A stretch of DNA of 64,000 nucleotides. Source: Symsagittifera roscoffensis. Lineage: Eukaryota; Xenacoelomorpha; Acoela; Convolutidae. The position numbers were made by a program, and so were the translations under genes. Location: NCBI RefSeq assembly GCF_963678635.1, contig NC_087069.1, forward strand, positions 36,871,959 to 36,935,958, read 5' to 3'. Below are positions 22,163-34,110 of this stretch, in pieces (position 1 is the first letter of the stretch; every line of letters starts with the position of its first letter). Under the pieces are notes generated by a model, which saw only the letters and a program-made list of their open reading frames with translations, was not told where the DNA came from and did no database searches.

Positions 22163-25100
22163 AGAAAGTCCAGATGATGATGATATCTTCCCCTTTATTG
22201 TAGATGCAACCACTGATAGAGGACAGCATATATTTTGCAAAAATTTACTCTTAAATTTGTTTGAACCCGGAATCATTCCATGTAAAACAGAGTTCCCAGA
22301 TGTAAAAATCAAAAGACAAATTATCGATCACTATCTAAAAGATATACGTAACCTAACACAACAATACGGAATCTACTCCATAGAATTCAACTCACCAAAT
22401 CAGAATCACAATAAATATATAATTCAAACAGACGACCTTGATTTAGAATTTTCAAAAGTATTCTCAGAATATATAAAAAGCATCCAATATCATAACTCAC
22501 AAAGAGCAAACTCCATATTCACCAATGAAGTTTTTGCGATAATATATAGTTATATATCGATATTAGAAAACGAAATCCAGATACCAAATGTCTCACCGAC
22601 AGAAACATCTAAACATATAAGAGTACGACATGAAATCACACTACTCTCTAGTTTTCTAAATATAATTAAAGAAAATTTCACGAAAGATGAAGTTTCCCAA
22701 CATACAAAACACGACTTACAAAAAATTTTGGCATGGTTCATAATAGATTATTTCACACATAATATTGATTTAATTTCACAAGCAAGAAAAAATTTTAGAT
22801 CCCAAAACTCAAACGATGATACTGCCATCACAGAACAATCAGACTATGTTTGGGACCCCGAATGGTCTCATCCCGCATTCATAAACTTCCCACAATCAAT
22901 CTCAAGTCAAGCAATAAGTACGATATCTTATGTAAGAGATTATGTAAGAGTAATACCATTAACCATTGATGCAACACCATTAAACTATAATACATTTTTA
23001 CCCGATATGCAAAATAATAGTTTAAACTCTACAGTCATACACAATGAAAACCTCAATGGAACTAGGAATCTTACTCAACAAGATATCCAGACACCATCAC
23101 ACTCCATAAATGAAGAAATCGTACACACAACAACTACACAACAAAGTATTTCACCAATACGTCCAAACTTAACAACACCAAGAAATACAAAACCTTCACA
23201 AACACAGGTAACCTTACAATCAACCGTTAAACCTTCGGTTGCCCCAAAATATTCACACATGGATTACCAAACATACAGACCCATGACAATACCGCCAAAA
23301 ACACGCAAAACGTTCACCAGAAACAATTTTGCAGACCATAATTATAATTACACACATCCATCAAAAACAAATTATCAACCACGAAAAAATTTTAGTAATT
23401 ATACAAGATCTCGAAACTGGGATAACTCAATGGCACCACCTAATTCAGTAAATTTCCAAACAAATTTACATCCTCCACAGGATCGTAGTGAAAACTATCC
23501 ATTTTTTCAACAAAATAAAAATAAAAAACAAACATCTTATCAAATGGATTACTTATCCTCAGATGATGATTTCTTACAACCAGATATATTTGCACCCTAT
23601 AATCAAGAATATCGTGGACAAGGAACACAGAAACCACATACATATCATAGAATTTTTTCTCCACAACCAATAGATACACAAAATCAACAACCAATTCAGC
23701 AACAAAACCCAATTAATACACAATTTTTTCAACCAATTCAGCAACAAAACCCAATGATTGCAAACGCGTACCAACAAACACAAATGCAAAATGAAATACC
23801 ACTCCCATATTATCTTCAACAACACGAAATAGCAAGAAATCAACTTTCAAATTTTTCTCAAATGCCAAATGCAGCAGAATCATTACAAATGACAATGAAT
23901 CCATACCTTATGGGTGGATCATCAATAACATCAAATAAACCTTTAATGGTATTCACAGGAACAGACCCTGAATATTCTGTAGAAGATTATTTAAATGCAG
24001 TAACAGCAAATTTAATTTTAAATATAGGACCCGAACCAATTAAAACGCCACTACATCAAAACTGGATACATCGACGCACAGCGTTGATACAAACAACTTT
24101 AGATGGCGCAGCCCAAAAATGGTTTTCAGTATTGCCTATAGAAATAAAATCAAATTGGAAAAGGTTTACACAAGAATTTTCAAAAATGTTTGACTCCGAA
24201 AGAAACAAACAACAACAAAGAGTTTTATGTAATGAAATTCGCAGATTACCAAACGAAATCATCAAGCAATTAGCAGTACGAATCGAAACACTAGTTCGAA
24301 AAGCATATTCATTAAATACACATGACTATAAAAACACAAAGATGACAGAAATCTTAATGATGACCTTAACACCGCAATTAAGAAAAATAGCAATAAAAAA
24401 GAGAGCATCCCATCCTTCTGCAATTCGAGAACCCGATTTAGATTTTCGAAAACTAGTAGACAAACTAGAACAAGCAGAAATCACGATGAAACTCGAAGAA
24501 ACGGAAAATCTGAAATTACAATACGTTAACAGAATTGAAACAGCTTCCACAAATATAAACAATATACAGGAATCAGATACAGACCTCGTTGAAAAAATCA
24601 CGGAAATACTCAATATTTACGAAAAACACCCAAACTTTAAAGGCAAACCATCTTTCAAAAAATGGTGTAATTATTGCCGACGATACGGACATAGTATTTC
24701 TGAATGTAGACAAAAACAGCAAGACAATCAAAATAAACCTCAAAAATATAAAGAACCAAATAAATCATTCTATCAATACATGAAAAAAGATCAAAATCTA
24801 CCGAACAAAACTGTGTACAGCAACAACAGTTCAGGAAAACCACTCCCGAACAATACAAATTATACAAGAAATCAATCACCATATAACTCAAGTTATAGAG
24901 GAAGATCACCAGAACGAAGAAACACGCAAAATTCATCACAAAATCACTACAATAGACCAAATAGTCGAAATAACTACTCCAGATCAAATTCAAATACACA
25001 ACGATTTGTTTCTAGATCTAATTCCCAATCAAGAAATAATTACTATCCAAACAATCAATCACGAAATTCATCATACAATAGGAATAGAAACTACTCCAAT

Positions 25101-28100
25101 AATCGGAATAGAAGTTATTCAAACAACCGAAACCATAATTACCCGAACAATCAATCAAGGAATAATTCATATAATAGATCGAACTATAACAGACCAAACA
25201 ATAATTACCAAAACAGATCGCGAAATAATTCACAAAATCGACACTCAAGTTATAATAATCGTTATAGAAATTATTCCCAATCACCACACCGGAATAATAT
25301 TAACTATAATAATTCTAATAATCGCCACAGAAGTAGTACACCTAAACATCAAAGACATATTAATCAAGTACAATCTAATCCAGAAACAACATCAGACCCT
25401 CCAGGTATTGATGACACAGTAACTGATACGTTACAACTCAATCAAATAAACTGTGAATCATCAGATTCAGAAAGCGATGCAGAAAACACTCTCTCCATCA
25501 ATATGATAAAAGTCGAAAATGACTATGAACCTGTTATATATGAACAACCTTTTTCATCACACATATATGAGAATCAATCAGAACTCCTTCACAATTATTA
25601 TATTGAACCCATCCATTCCACACCGACGACACAAAAAACTAATGAAATTAACACTACAAATCAACCCAATGAGAACGAAAAAACAAAATGCTTGAATACA
25701 AATCACATCTATCAAAACATACAAAAAGAACAACCCAAAGAAAAAATTTGGACAATACCATTTCTTTTAGAAAGTCCAAGAAGCAAAGAATTTCAACCAC
25801 CAGATCTTGAAATTGATTTTTTAATTGATTCAGGAGCAGAATCAAATATAATAAACATTCCCACATGGAATGAAATAAAAACCTTACACCCAAAGCTAAC
25901 ACCTCTTGAAACCTCCAGCAAACTAGCAACAGCACAAGGATCAACATTAATAAACTACGGAAAAATTCAATTATTTCTTCTCCCCACAAGAACAATGGAG
26001 CAAAACAAAATTTTCACCAAACCATTTAAACAAATATTCCATATCACTGATATTAAACACAATATCATTGGAATACCATTTATCTCTAAATATATACCAA
26101 CAATCAACATCTTGAATAGTAAAATATTAATCAAAGATAAATATACAAAAACAAAAGACACATCCCTAACATTTTTTCAAAGATTAAATAAACAACCACC
26201 ATTTTTTTCAAAATTTTACCCAATATATAACCAACAAAGAAAACACTTGAAACCACTATCAGGAAACATCTATAATTTTTCAATCAAACAAGTTCACCAA
26301 TATGATAAAAAACAAAACAAACAAAAATTTTATATGTCAGATTTTGAATTCAAACCTATTCATAAGTTTTTCAAAATCACAATCTCATCAATAAAATATT
26401 TGAAAAACTTGAATTCAGATATTATTTCCTTACATGTATACAACAATACACCTTACCAAGTAACATTACCTTTAGGACTTTTAGGCTATTGCGAAACCAA
26501 CGCTACAATATCACCAATACACGAAAAAGCATATCGTGTAAATAATATACTCCAATTACTAGATATTTGCCAATCCACAATCCTTAATGAAGAATTATCT
26601 ATAAATAATATAATAAGTAACGAAAACAGAAATACGGATTATTTCACAAAAACCCCATATTTCAAACCTACATTCAACATAAGTAACTACACAGAAAATC
26701 AACAGAAATTTTTAACAATGTTTAATTTCCAACATTCACAAATAACACAAGACGAATTTGAAAAACTAGCCAAACAGCTAATTAAATATTCATCAGTCTA
26801 TGCAACATCCAAATTTGATGTTGGCAAAATCAGCTCATCACTACATCTCCCATTAAAACCAGACGCAGTTTTCAAAAAACAAAGAGCAAGTAAAGTACCA
26901 ATTCACTTACACGATAAAGTGAACAGATTACTCGACATTTTAGAACAATACAACATTATATCACCAGTAAACAAAAAAGAACAACCAAAAGGCAACACAT
27001 TTATCAACCCTGTTATCATTCTAGCCAAAGGAGAATCATTAAAAATTGTTCTCGATGCTAGATACCTCAACTCACTCATAGATGAATCAAAGTGTAATTG
27101 GCCCATTGAACCAATACAAGTTATTTTAACAAAAATAAACGGAAAATACTTTACCACCGCCGATATGAACAGTGCATATAACCAAATGCCATCAGATGAA
27201 CAATCACGACGTTTAACACAATTTGTTATTGGAAACCAACAATACGAATTCAACCGCTTATTCTATGGAATATCCATAGGACCAGCAGCATTTTCAGCTT
27301 TTATGAGCAAAATTTTTCGACCACTAATACTCAAGAAAAACGCAATCACCTATTTAGACGATGTTTTTATGCAATCACAGACAAAAGAGGAAATGTTCAA
27401 CGTTTTAGAACAATATCACCAAATACTTCAGAACGAAAATCTGAAGGCCGCCCCCGATAAATCACACTTCTTTTTGACAAAAGTTAAATTCTTAGGACAT
27501 AATATAGAAAGAAAAACAATCACTCCATTGAAATCACGTATAGACGCTATTCAAAAACTCCAACCACCAACAAATAAAAAGAAAATCCAAGAATTCCTTG
27601 GAATGTTAAACTTTTTAAGCAAATATGTTTATAAAATGCATTTATATCTACGACCATTCTATAATATACTTAGACAACAAAATAATTTTGAATGGAATAC
27701 AGAACATCAAGCACGATTTGATGAAATTAAAAAACTTCTAACTGAACAAATTTCAAACACAATTCCAGATTCAAATCAACCATTTTATGCAATGTGCGAT
27801 GCTTCGAACTTTGGCATCGGCGCAGCATTATTACAATCACATAATGGTACAAATAAAATGAACTTCATATCAGCAAATTCTCGATTATTCACTCAAGCAG
27901 AGCTACGACTCTCAACTCTAATGAGAGAATGTACAGCCATAATATATACACTAACAGAATATGAATTTCTGATACTTGGATCAAAACATCCCACAGTTCT
28001 ATTCACAGACCATAAACCAATCATCTTTCTTCTTACACAAAAGTCTAATCCAAACCACCGAGTTTATAGATTTCAACTAATTTTAATGAAATTCCCAAAC

Positions 28101-30196
28101 TTACATATAGTTTGGACCGCAGGAGAAAATCTTGCATTACCAGACACCTTAAGTCGAAATACGCCACCTGAATTACTTACACGTAAAACCACAGTTGAAA
28201 TACCCAAAAATATAAAATTCTACCTTGCAGAAAATGAAACATCACCCCGATTGGAATGCAAATATGCAGTAAAAACTGACGTTGAACAATCACAAATAAA
28301 TAATTTACAACATTTCCCACTTTATTTAGATTGTCAAAATAATCACTATGAAGTTGATCTACTTGGAACATCAACTTTTAAACCAATACCATATTCACAA
28401 TGGATAAAAAATAACACCCAACAAAAAAGAATAAAACAACACCCGCCTAAAAAAGACCATTTTCCACTAATTGAAAAAGAAAATTTAACTGATAAAATAA
28501 ACTTATCAGGACCACAAACAAACGATTCAAAATACACAATAAATCAAGTTTTTGACCTCCATGACCCACTTGATACAATACCCTTATCTAAATTAGAAAT
28601 TGAAAACATTTTTCTCCCCCCAACAGAAACAATTACAATTTCAACACTGAAACAATATCAAAATCTTGACCCAGTAATTCGACAACTGAAATCATGGCAC
28701 AAATATAAAACTAAACCCCTCAAAGCAGATTCAACTATTCTAGGAAATAAAACACTCCTCCGATATTTTCGAAAATTCAATAATACAACAATTAACGAAA
28801 ACACAGACCTTCTAGAATACAAACTAAATGAATCTACAGTTCCCTGTCTCCCTTTAAGTATGATTCTCATAGCTTTTAATATTTCACATACACAGAATAT
28901 TAAAGGACACTCTGGATCAGAGAAAACATATTCAAATTTTATACAAAACTTTTATTTCCCAAATGCACCAATTTGGATAAAAGTACTATGCAATGACTGT
29001 ATAGTATGTCAACTGAATAAACCTTACCCAAATCAAAAACAAATAGCACAAAAACAAGATTTTAAAGGACAAAGTTTGTACTTTAATCATCGTATCTCAT
29101 TTGATACCAAAGGACCAATTTCACCCTCATCCGAAGGAAACTCCTACATTATGGTAATTGTAGACGCATTTACACATTATGTAGCACTTAACCCAGTACC
29201 ACATTGTAACGCTTATTACGCTTACACAACACTCTATGAACACTGGATAGCCAAATTCGGACTACCAGAAATTTTAGTTACAGACAACGGTACAGAATTC
29301 ATAAATAATGAAATCATCACACTATGTCATTTATATAACATTAAACACAAACCACGTACATCTCACGCACCTTGAACAAACGGCTTAGTCGAAGGTATGA
29401 ACCGTTCATTACAAGAATATCTCAGATGTATCATCAATGGAAATGATACAAGATATTCCGAATGGTCAGCAGATGTAAAACTATTTCCCTTAGCATATAA
29501 TTCACAAATCACGACAACTTTAGGAATGTCACCATATGAAATGGTTTTTAACCAAAAGCCACGCAAACCAATAATGTTTACAGCAAACTCTCAAAAAAAC
29601 GCACAAGGTTATTGTCAACCAAATAAAGACTCAATTTGTTATAACCTACCATTACATACACACGATGAAGATCCTTTTCATCACCCACAAATTCTTAAAT
29701 TAGCCTCCGGTCTACACACCGAATGGATTTTAAACAGAGATAAAAAACACAATGAAATTTACCAAAAAGTAACAAAAATTTGTTACAAAGGCAAAATATT
29801 AATGAACAAATAAATTCACGCTTTACACCAGCCTCCGATTTAAAAATTGGAACATTTGTTTTAATACCCAATTTTAATACTCAAAAAGGAATTTCAAAAA
29901 AGTTACAACCTCTTCGTAAAGGACCATACCAAATAATTGCAAAACCCACTGATGTCACATATAAAATCACCGACTCAGACAAAAAAGAAATCGTTCAACA
30001 CCGAAATAACCTATTACCTTATTATCCAAAAGAATACGCACTCCGCGAACTAACTCAATTATATTCTTTTACAGGTTTAAAAGTTATTCAAAATGACCCA
30101 CATTCGAACTATTTCTCCAACTTTCAAAAACCCTTGATTATATCCACAGGTACGATTTATACAACTTGTCTAAATGATACGAACTATTTTCAGTAG
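22137..30196 (+). pseudogene. TE1 gag-pol, interrupted by a nonsense codon and a frameshift
   Basis: The frame opens at ATG 22137 and runs 2412 codons to a TGA at 29373-29375. It continues in the same frame to 29813, and the integrase tail resumes in another frame (open from about 29756 to 30196). An N-terminal extension of about 590 residues has no recognised family, and a gag core lies at about 600-800. A CCHC zinc knuckle (CNYCRRYGHSISEC) is near 842-856, followed by an Asn/Arg/Ser-rich linker. The protease motif LIDSGA is near 1229 and reverse transcriptase has YLDD near 1738. RNase H (CDASNFGIGAALL) is near 1885. The integrase has a zinc region with CNDC near 2284, then catalytic Asp residues near 2322 and 2382, and the Glu region follows the TGA. 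A GPY-like tail (LRKGPYQII) lies in the shifted part. Gag and pol are fused without a frameshift. The two breaks fall in integrase. Confidence 0.9.
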
Positions 30197-30362
30197 AACT
30201 GATATTTTTCTACTATTTGTAATTTTCATAACATTTCTATCATCCCTCATTTTGACCATATGCAAATGTATAAAGAAAGCAATCATCACATTCGCTCTAG
30301 CAACAATCCTCCTTTTTCTTTTCTTAGAAGAATACTATAATAAACATAAATTTTTTCACTAA
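30174..30362 (+). CDS. TE1 small hydrophobic ORF (62 aa)
   Basis: The ATG at 30174 overlaps the last 23 nt of the integrase frame. Two hydrophobic segments are seen: about residues 11-30 (FLLFVIFITFLSSLILTI) and about 36-51 (AIITFALATILLFLFL), separated by a short CKCIKK basic loop. It would be a small membrane protein. No family is recognised. Viroporin-like or leader functions are possible but unproven. An acceptor-like sequence, ACTATTTTCAG, lies just inside its start (about 30183-30193), where a spliced env mRNA might begin. It could also be a chance hydrophobic frame. Confidence 0.4.
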   Translation: MIRTIFSRTDIFLLFVIFITFLSSLILTICKCIKKAIITFALATILLFLFLEEYYNKHKFFH

Positions 30363-30487
30363 AAGAATAGACCAAAAAGCTATCAAAAATTGCTACCCAA
30401 CAGTCACAAAGTCAGTCTTCACCGACATCATCCCAAGATAACCCAACAACACCTTCAACTACCCAAAATCCTCAAACATCTACATGA

Positions 30488-31504
30488 ATTTCCTTTCAAG
30501 ATAACCCATACACTTTTGAAGAACGACACGCTCGTTTATCAGAAGAACTAGAACCAGTTCAACGACAAGCACCTCTAAGCGAACCAACATATAATTTATA
30601 CCCAACACTACCACAAGAATTAAGTAAAATAAGAAATCCTAGTCAAAACCAAAATACAGTCGAAATAAATAGACAAATCATACATCCTCGACGAAACAGA
30701 AATTTTCAAACACCCCGAGTTCATTTTGATATACCTCAATCCCCATCACAAAACACTCCAGAAAACCCCATTGGTATATTACCAGAAACCCCTACGCTTC
30801 TTTCACAACGTAGCACCTCAAGCCTACCATCAGATTACTTAGGTTCAACACCAACATCTGAACAAATACGTGAAAATCCCTTTAACCCCCCAAACCAGGC
30901 ATCACGACTACCATATTGGACAACACATTCATTTACACAAGGTGAACCAAATTTAGTCAATGATCCAATAGATATTTCTACAGATACAACAACATCCTCA
31001 TCACTACCAGAAACATTATCACTACCATCAACACCATCAATAAGCCAGATTTCACCACCACCTTTTAACTTAAATTTTCCAAATAATCTCGACGCCAGAT
31101 ATCGAGAACAATCATCAACAAATATCCCTTTAAGACTAGATTGGAATACATTTACAGCTCCTCCACCATTATTTGGACAACATCTAGAAAGTAATCGCCT
31201 TCACAACTGGGCACTTAATAGATTACAATACCGACAAGACATTCACGACGATATCCGTGATCACAATATCCAAATACTCCAACAAAACAGTTTACAATTA
31301 AAGTTTGAAATCACAGTTAAATTAAACAACATTACTCAACATCCCTACCCATTAAACCCACCAAACATAAAAGCTCAATCACTACCACCACCATTTATAA
31401 CCACTGAAGTAATATATAAATACGACAGATATACCAAAAAGACAATTGGTTACATCACATTTTATAACCCATACTCAGGATTATCATACACATGTATATT
31501 CTAA
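30488..31504 (+). CDS. TE1 Met-less Pro/Ser-rich ORF (about 338 codons)
   Basis: The frame is open from 30371 to the TAA at 31502-31504, with a single TGA at 30485-30487 and no ATG codon anywhere. The first two-thirds are rich in Pro, Ser, Thr, Gln and Asn. The last third looks more folded (for example LESNRLHNWALNRLQYRQDI, then KFEITVKLNN and KKTIGYITFYNPYSG). It ends 13 nt inside the env start. Codon choice and A-richness match the neighbouring element genes, and an open frame this long in such AT-rich DNA is unlikely by chance. Expression would need splicing to an upstream ATG exon, a non-AUG start or recoding. No family is recognised. The region is beyond the TE2 truncation, so there is no second copy to compare. 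Confidence 0.55.
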   Translation: MSFQDNPYTFEERHARLSEELEPVQRQAPLSEPTYNLYPTLPQELSKIRNPSQNQNTVEINRQIIHPRRNRNFQTPRVHFDIPQSPSQNTPENPIGILPETPTLLSQRSTSSLPSDYLGSTPTSEQIRENPFNPPNQASRLPYWTTHSFTQGEPNLVNDPIDISTDTTTSSSLPETLSLPSTPSISQISPPPFNLNFPNNLDARYREQSSTNIPLRLDWNTFTAPPPLFGQHLESNRLHNWALNRLQYRQDIHDDIRDHNIQILQQNSLQLKFEITVKLNNITQHPYPLNPPNIKAQSLPPPFITTEVIYKYDRYTKKTIGYITFYNPYSGLSYTCIF

Positions 31505-34110
31505 AATTATTAATTTTTCTCCAACTCCTTTTTCTAGTAATCTCAAATCAAAACATAAACCCTTCTCCCCGCACAGGACCCCAAGATTTATTAGTAACAC
31601 ATTACGATTGTGAAGAAAACGAACAAAAAACACTACACAAGTATGCAATAAATCAAGTATCACAATGCGAAACAGAACCCCAAGCCATAGAAACTACAAA
31701 TGTAATAGCAACACTTTATTCAAAAGCCCGAGCAACTACAGTTATAGGATATAAATTCACAGCAACATTTTCTGAAAAGAAAGTACATTGTTCACAAGTC
31801 TCAAACGGAAATAAAAACCGACTTGACCATGAATCATTCTACCAGAGTAATATAGAACGACTTTTACATCTCAATCCCGAAGATTGTAAAAACGAGTTAC
31901 TCCGACTAAACATCACAAAAAATAAAAACACAGATAGAAAGTTAGTCTATTTCCAAGTTTTTTCAGATTCTGTACATCAAGCAGAACTTGAAAGATATCA
32001 AGGACATATAAAATTAGATGAAAAATACCCATACAACGGCGCACACGGACGATTAACCTATGACATGCACGATAAACACTGGATACCACACATTGGTATA
32101 AATAGCCCATCAAACTGCAAAGCAGACACAAAAAACAAAAGATACCAAGAGATCATGTTTTTCGATTGGAAAATACAACTCGAAAAAATACAACTCACAC
32201 GAGATTTATCAGACAACACAATGATCTATCAAGGAATTAGATTACCTTGTAAAAACGACCAAGGTTATTGCGACCCTACAACACGAACACAAGCAACAAT
32301 TGTTTGGTTCCCCGAAGACACATGTACAACATTTCAAGTAGCAAAAATACACGCTCGTATGATAAAATTTCACGAAAAATATTTTATACAATCAATACCA
32401 TATGAACAAGTAAATCCATTACGAAAAATAAGTTCTAATTTTAGAAACATTCATAATATAGAAAATAAATTAACACGTTTTCAAATATATCAGGAAACAG
32501 AACTTGCATGTAAATACAGAAACCCACTTCACAAAACACAATACTCCGAAATATTAGTTGAATCCGAAAATGGATTCGACATGACCACTGGAAAACTAAA
32601 AGTTGACCCATACGCCACAAGTCATCCTCCAAATGAAGGAACATCATACATACCAGTTCATTTTCAAAAGAATACAGGTCAACCTGGTGGACATTTAAAG
32701 CCCCAAGACGATCAAAGCACACGTTTACAAGAACTATCACTAATGAATAGTACATATTTTGGAAATATCCACTATGATATTCACTTAGATATGAAACTAG
32801 ACTACACGATTAGCCGAATTTTTCAAGAAATATCACTCTCCGAATTAGAAACACTACATCAACTATGCGAATTAGAAAGAACACAAATATTACAATCACT
32901 TGCACTAGCAGTATTAAAAATACCCTACGCAGGATATTTACTATCAGGAAATACATCAAATTTTTTAGACTATGAAGGAAACATCTTATGGTTTTATACT
33001 TGTACTAAAAAAGTATCACCACTATACGTTTTTGAAGATAAACGATGCTATAAAAGAATCCCTATCTTTTATAAGAATAAAGTACATTTCGTTGACACAC
33101 TTTCACGAAGAACCTATTTCTGGGATACCGCAGTCCCATGTGGATCAGAAAATAGCCACAACGTAGTACAACTAAACCCTGATGAAGATAAATATTACCT
33201 TCTCACCCCATATCCCACATTAATGCAATCACTCAAAAAATTTTCACCAGAAAGCATTCGCGCTATCGCTCGAAACCCAAATATAGACTTACAATCAATA
33301 GGAATATACTCAAAATCAGATATTCAACATCACATTAGAACACAACAATTCCAAGAATTATTAACACAAATGGACACAATACAAAGACAATCAATTGACC
33401 AAAACTTACGCAAACTTGCCGAAACCGCAGGATTTGCTGACATCTATACGCAAGACTATAGCGGATATTTTAAAGACATTAAAGATTATATATATCTAAA
33501 CGGTGAAAAATACCGTCCCCAAGATATATCACCTATCAATATTTTTAGCTTTGTTACACTCAAGAATGAAATTCTTGATTTTCTAGGATGGCCCTACTAC
33601 ATCTTAGAAAAACTGACTATTTTATACGCAATGTTTAACTTTATTGGATTTCTTTTTTCCTTCTTAAAAGGAATCTATAACACATGTGCTATACACACAC
33701 AAGTCAATAGACAAGCAAGTGTAGCACGCATACTATTTGCAGGATTTTTTGGAATCTTTTCTACATCTATAAACAAAATTCTTTTAGACGCACAAATAAA
33801 AGAATATAACACAAAAATAGCAACAAGACAGAACACATACGACGAAGAACATAACAATAAAGACACAACACCAACAGCACCACAGTTACCACCCCTACCA
33901 CATAACCATCCATTATCCCTAGTCCCACGTAATTTTCGAAATTTAGCCATAACACATAATCAAAATTTTAGACCAACCATATCACAAAGTCCCATCCAAC
34001 ATATAATGCCACACCACTCACAAGATGAAAATACTTATGAACAAATTATAGAACAACCCCATACCACCGCTTTTCAGTCTCAAAATAATAATTTTTTTAG
34101 CCCACGATGA
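31492..34110 (+). CDS. TE1 Env-like membrane glycoprotein (872 aa)
   Basis: The ATG at 31492 overlaps the preceding frame by 13 nt. Residues 1-18 form a signal peptide (MYILKLLIFLQLLFLVIS). The ectodomain of about 690 residues has many Cys and several N-glycosylation sequons (for example NIT, NST, NTS). A hydrophobic segment near 705-727 (LYAMFNFIGFLFSFL) and another near 742-757 (ILFAGFFGIFSTSI) are the likely membrane region. A Pro/Gln/Asn-rich tail of about 110 residues follows and contains PTAP at about 794-797. Position after pol, signal peptide and C-terminal anchor are what a retroviral-type Env shows. I cannot place it in a fusion-protein class. TE2 has a decayed homologue from about residue 320 on, with long nearly identical stretches. 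The stop codon overlaps the next ATG (ATGA). Confidence 0.8.
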   Translation: MYILKLLIFLQLLFLVISNQNINPSPRTGPQDLLVTHYDCEENEQKTLHKYAINQVSQCETEPQAIETTNVIATLYSKARATTVIGYKFTATFSEKKVHCSQVSNGNKNRLDHESFYQSNIERLLHLNPEDCKNELLRLNITKNKNTDRKLVYFQVFSDSVHQAELERYQGHIKLDEKYPYNGAHGRLTYDMHDKHWIPHIGINSPSNCKADTKNKRYQEIMFFDWKIQLEKIQLTRDLSDNTMIYQGIRLPCKNDQGYCDPTTRTQATIVWFPEDTCTTFQVAKIHARMIKFHEKYFIQSIPYEQVNPLRKISSNFRNIHNIENKLTRFQIYQETELACKYRNPLHKTQYSEILVESENGFDMTTGKLKVDPYATSHPPNEGTSYIPVHFQKNTGQPGGHLKPQDDQSTRLQELSLMNSTYFGNIHYDIHLDMKLDYTISRIFQEISLSELETLHQLCELERTQILQSLALAVLKIPYAGYLLSGNTSNFLDYEGNILWFYTCTKKVSPLYVFEDKRCYKRIPIFYKNKVHFVDTLSRRTYFWDTAVPCGSENSHNVVQLNPDEDKYYLLTPYPTLMQSLKKFSPESIRAIARNPNIDLQSIGIYSKSDIQHHIRTQQFQELLTQMDTIQRQSIDQNLRKLAETAGFADIYTQDYSGYFKDIKDYIYLNGEKYRPQDISPINIFSFVTLKNEILDFLGWPYYILEKLTILYAMFNFIGFLFSFLKGIYNTCAIHTQVNRQASVARILFAGFFGIFSTSINKILLDAQIKEYNTKIATRQNTYDEEHNNKDTTPTAPQLPPLPHNHPLSLVPRNFRNLAITHNQNFRPTISQSPIQHIMPHHSQDENTYEQIIEQPHTTAFQSQNNNFFSPR

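Noticed and set aside
22550-28870. Minus-strand frames of 60-116 codons within gag-pol
   Set aside because: They are antisense shadows of the A-rich gag-pol coding frame.
29373-29375. TGA read as a sense codon in this organism
   Set aside because: TMEM33 and the Env-like ORF end with TGA, so a reassigned code is unlikely.
29756-29813. Programmed -1 frameshift instead of a mutation in integrase
   Set aside because: No standard slippery heptamer sits in the right frame, and recoding inside integrase is not expected. A small indel is simpler.
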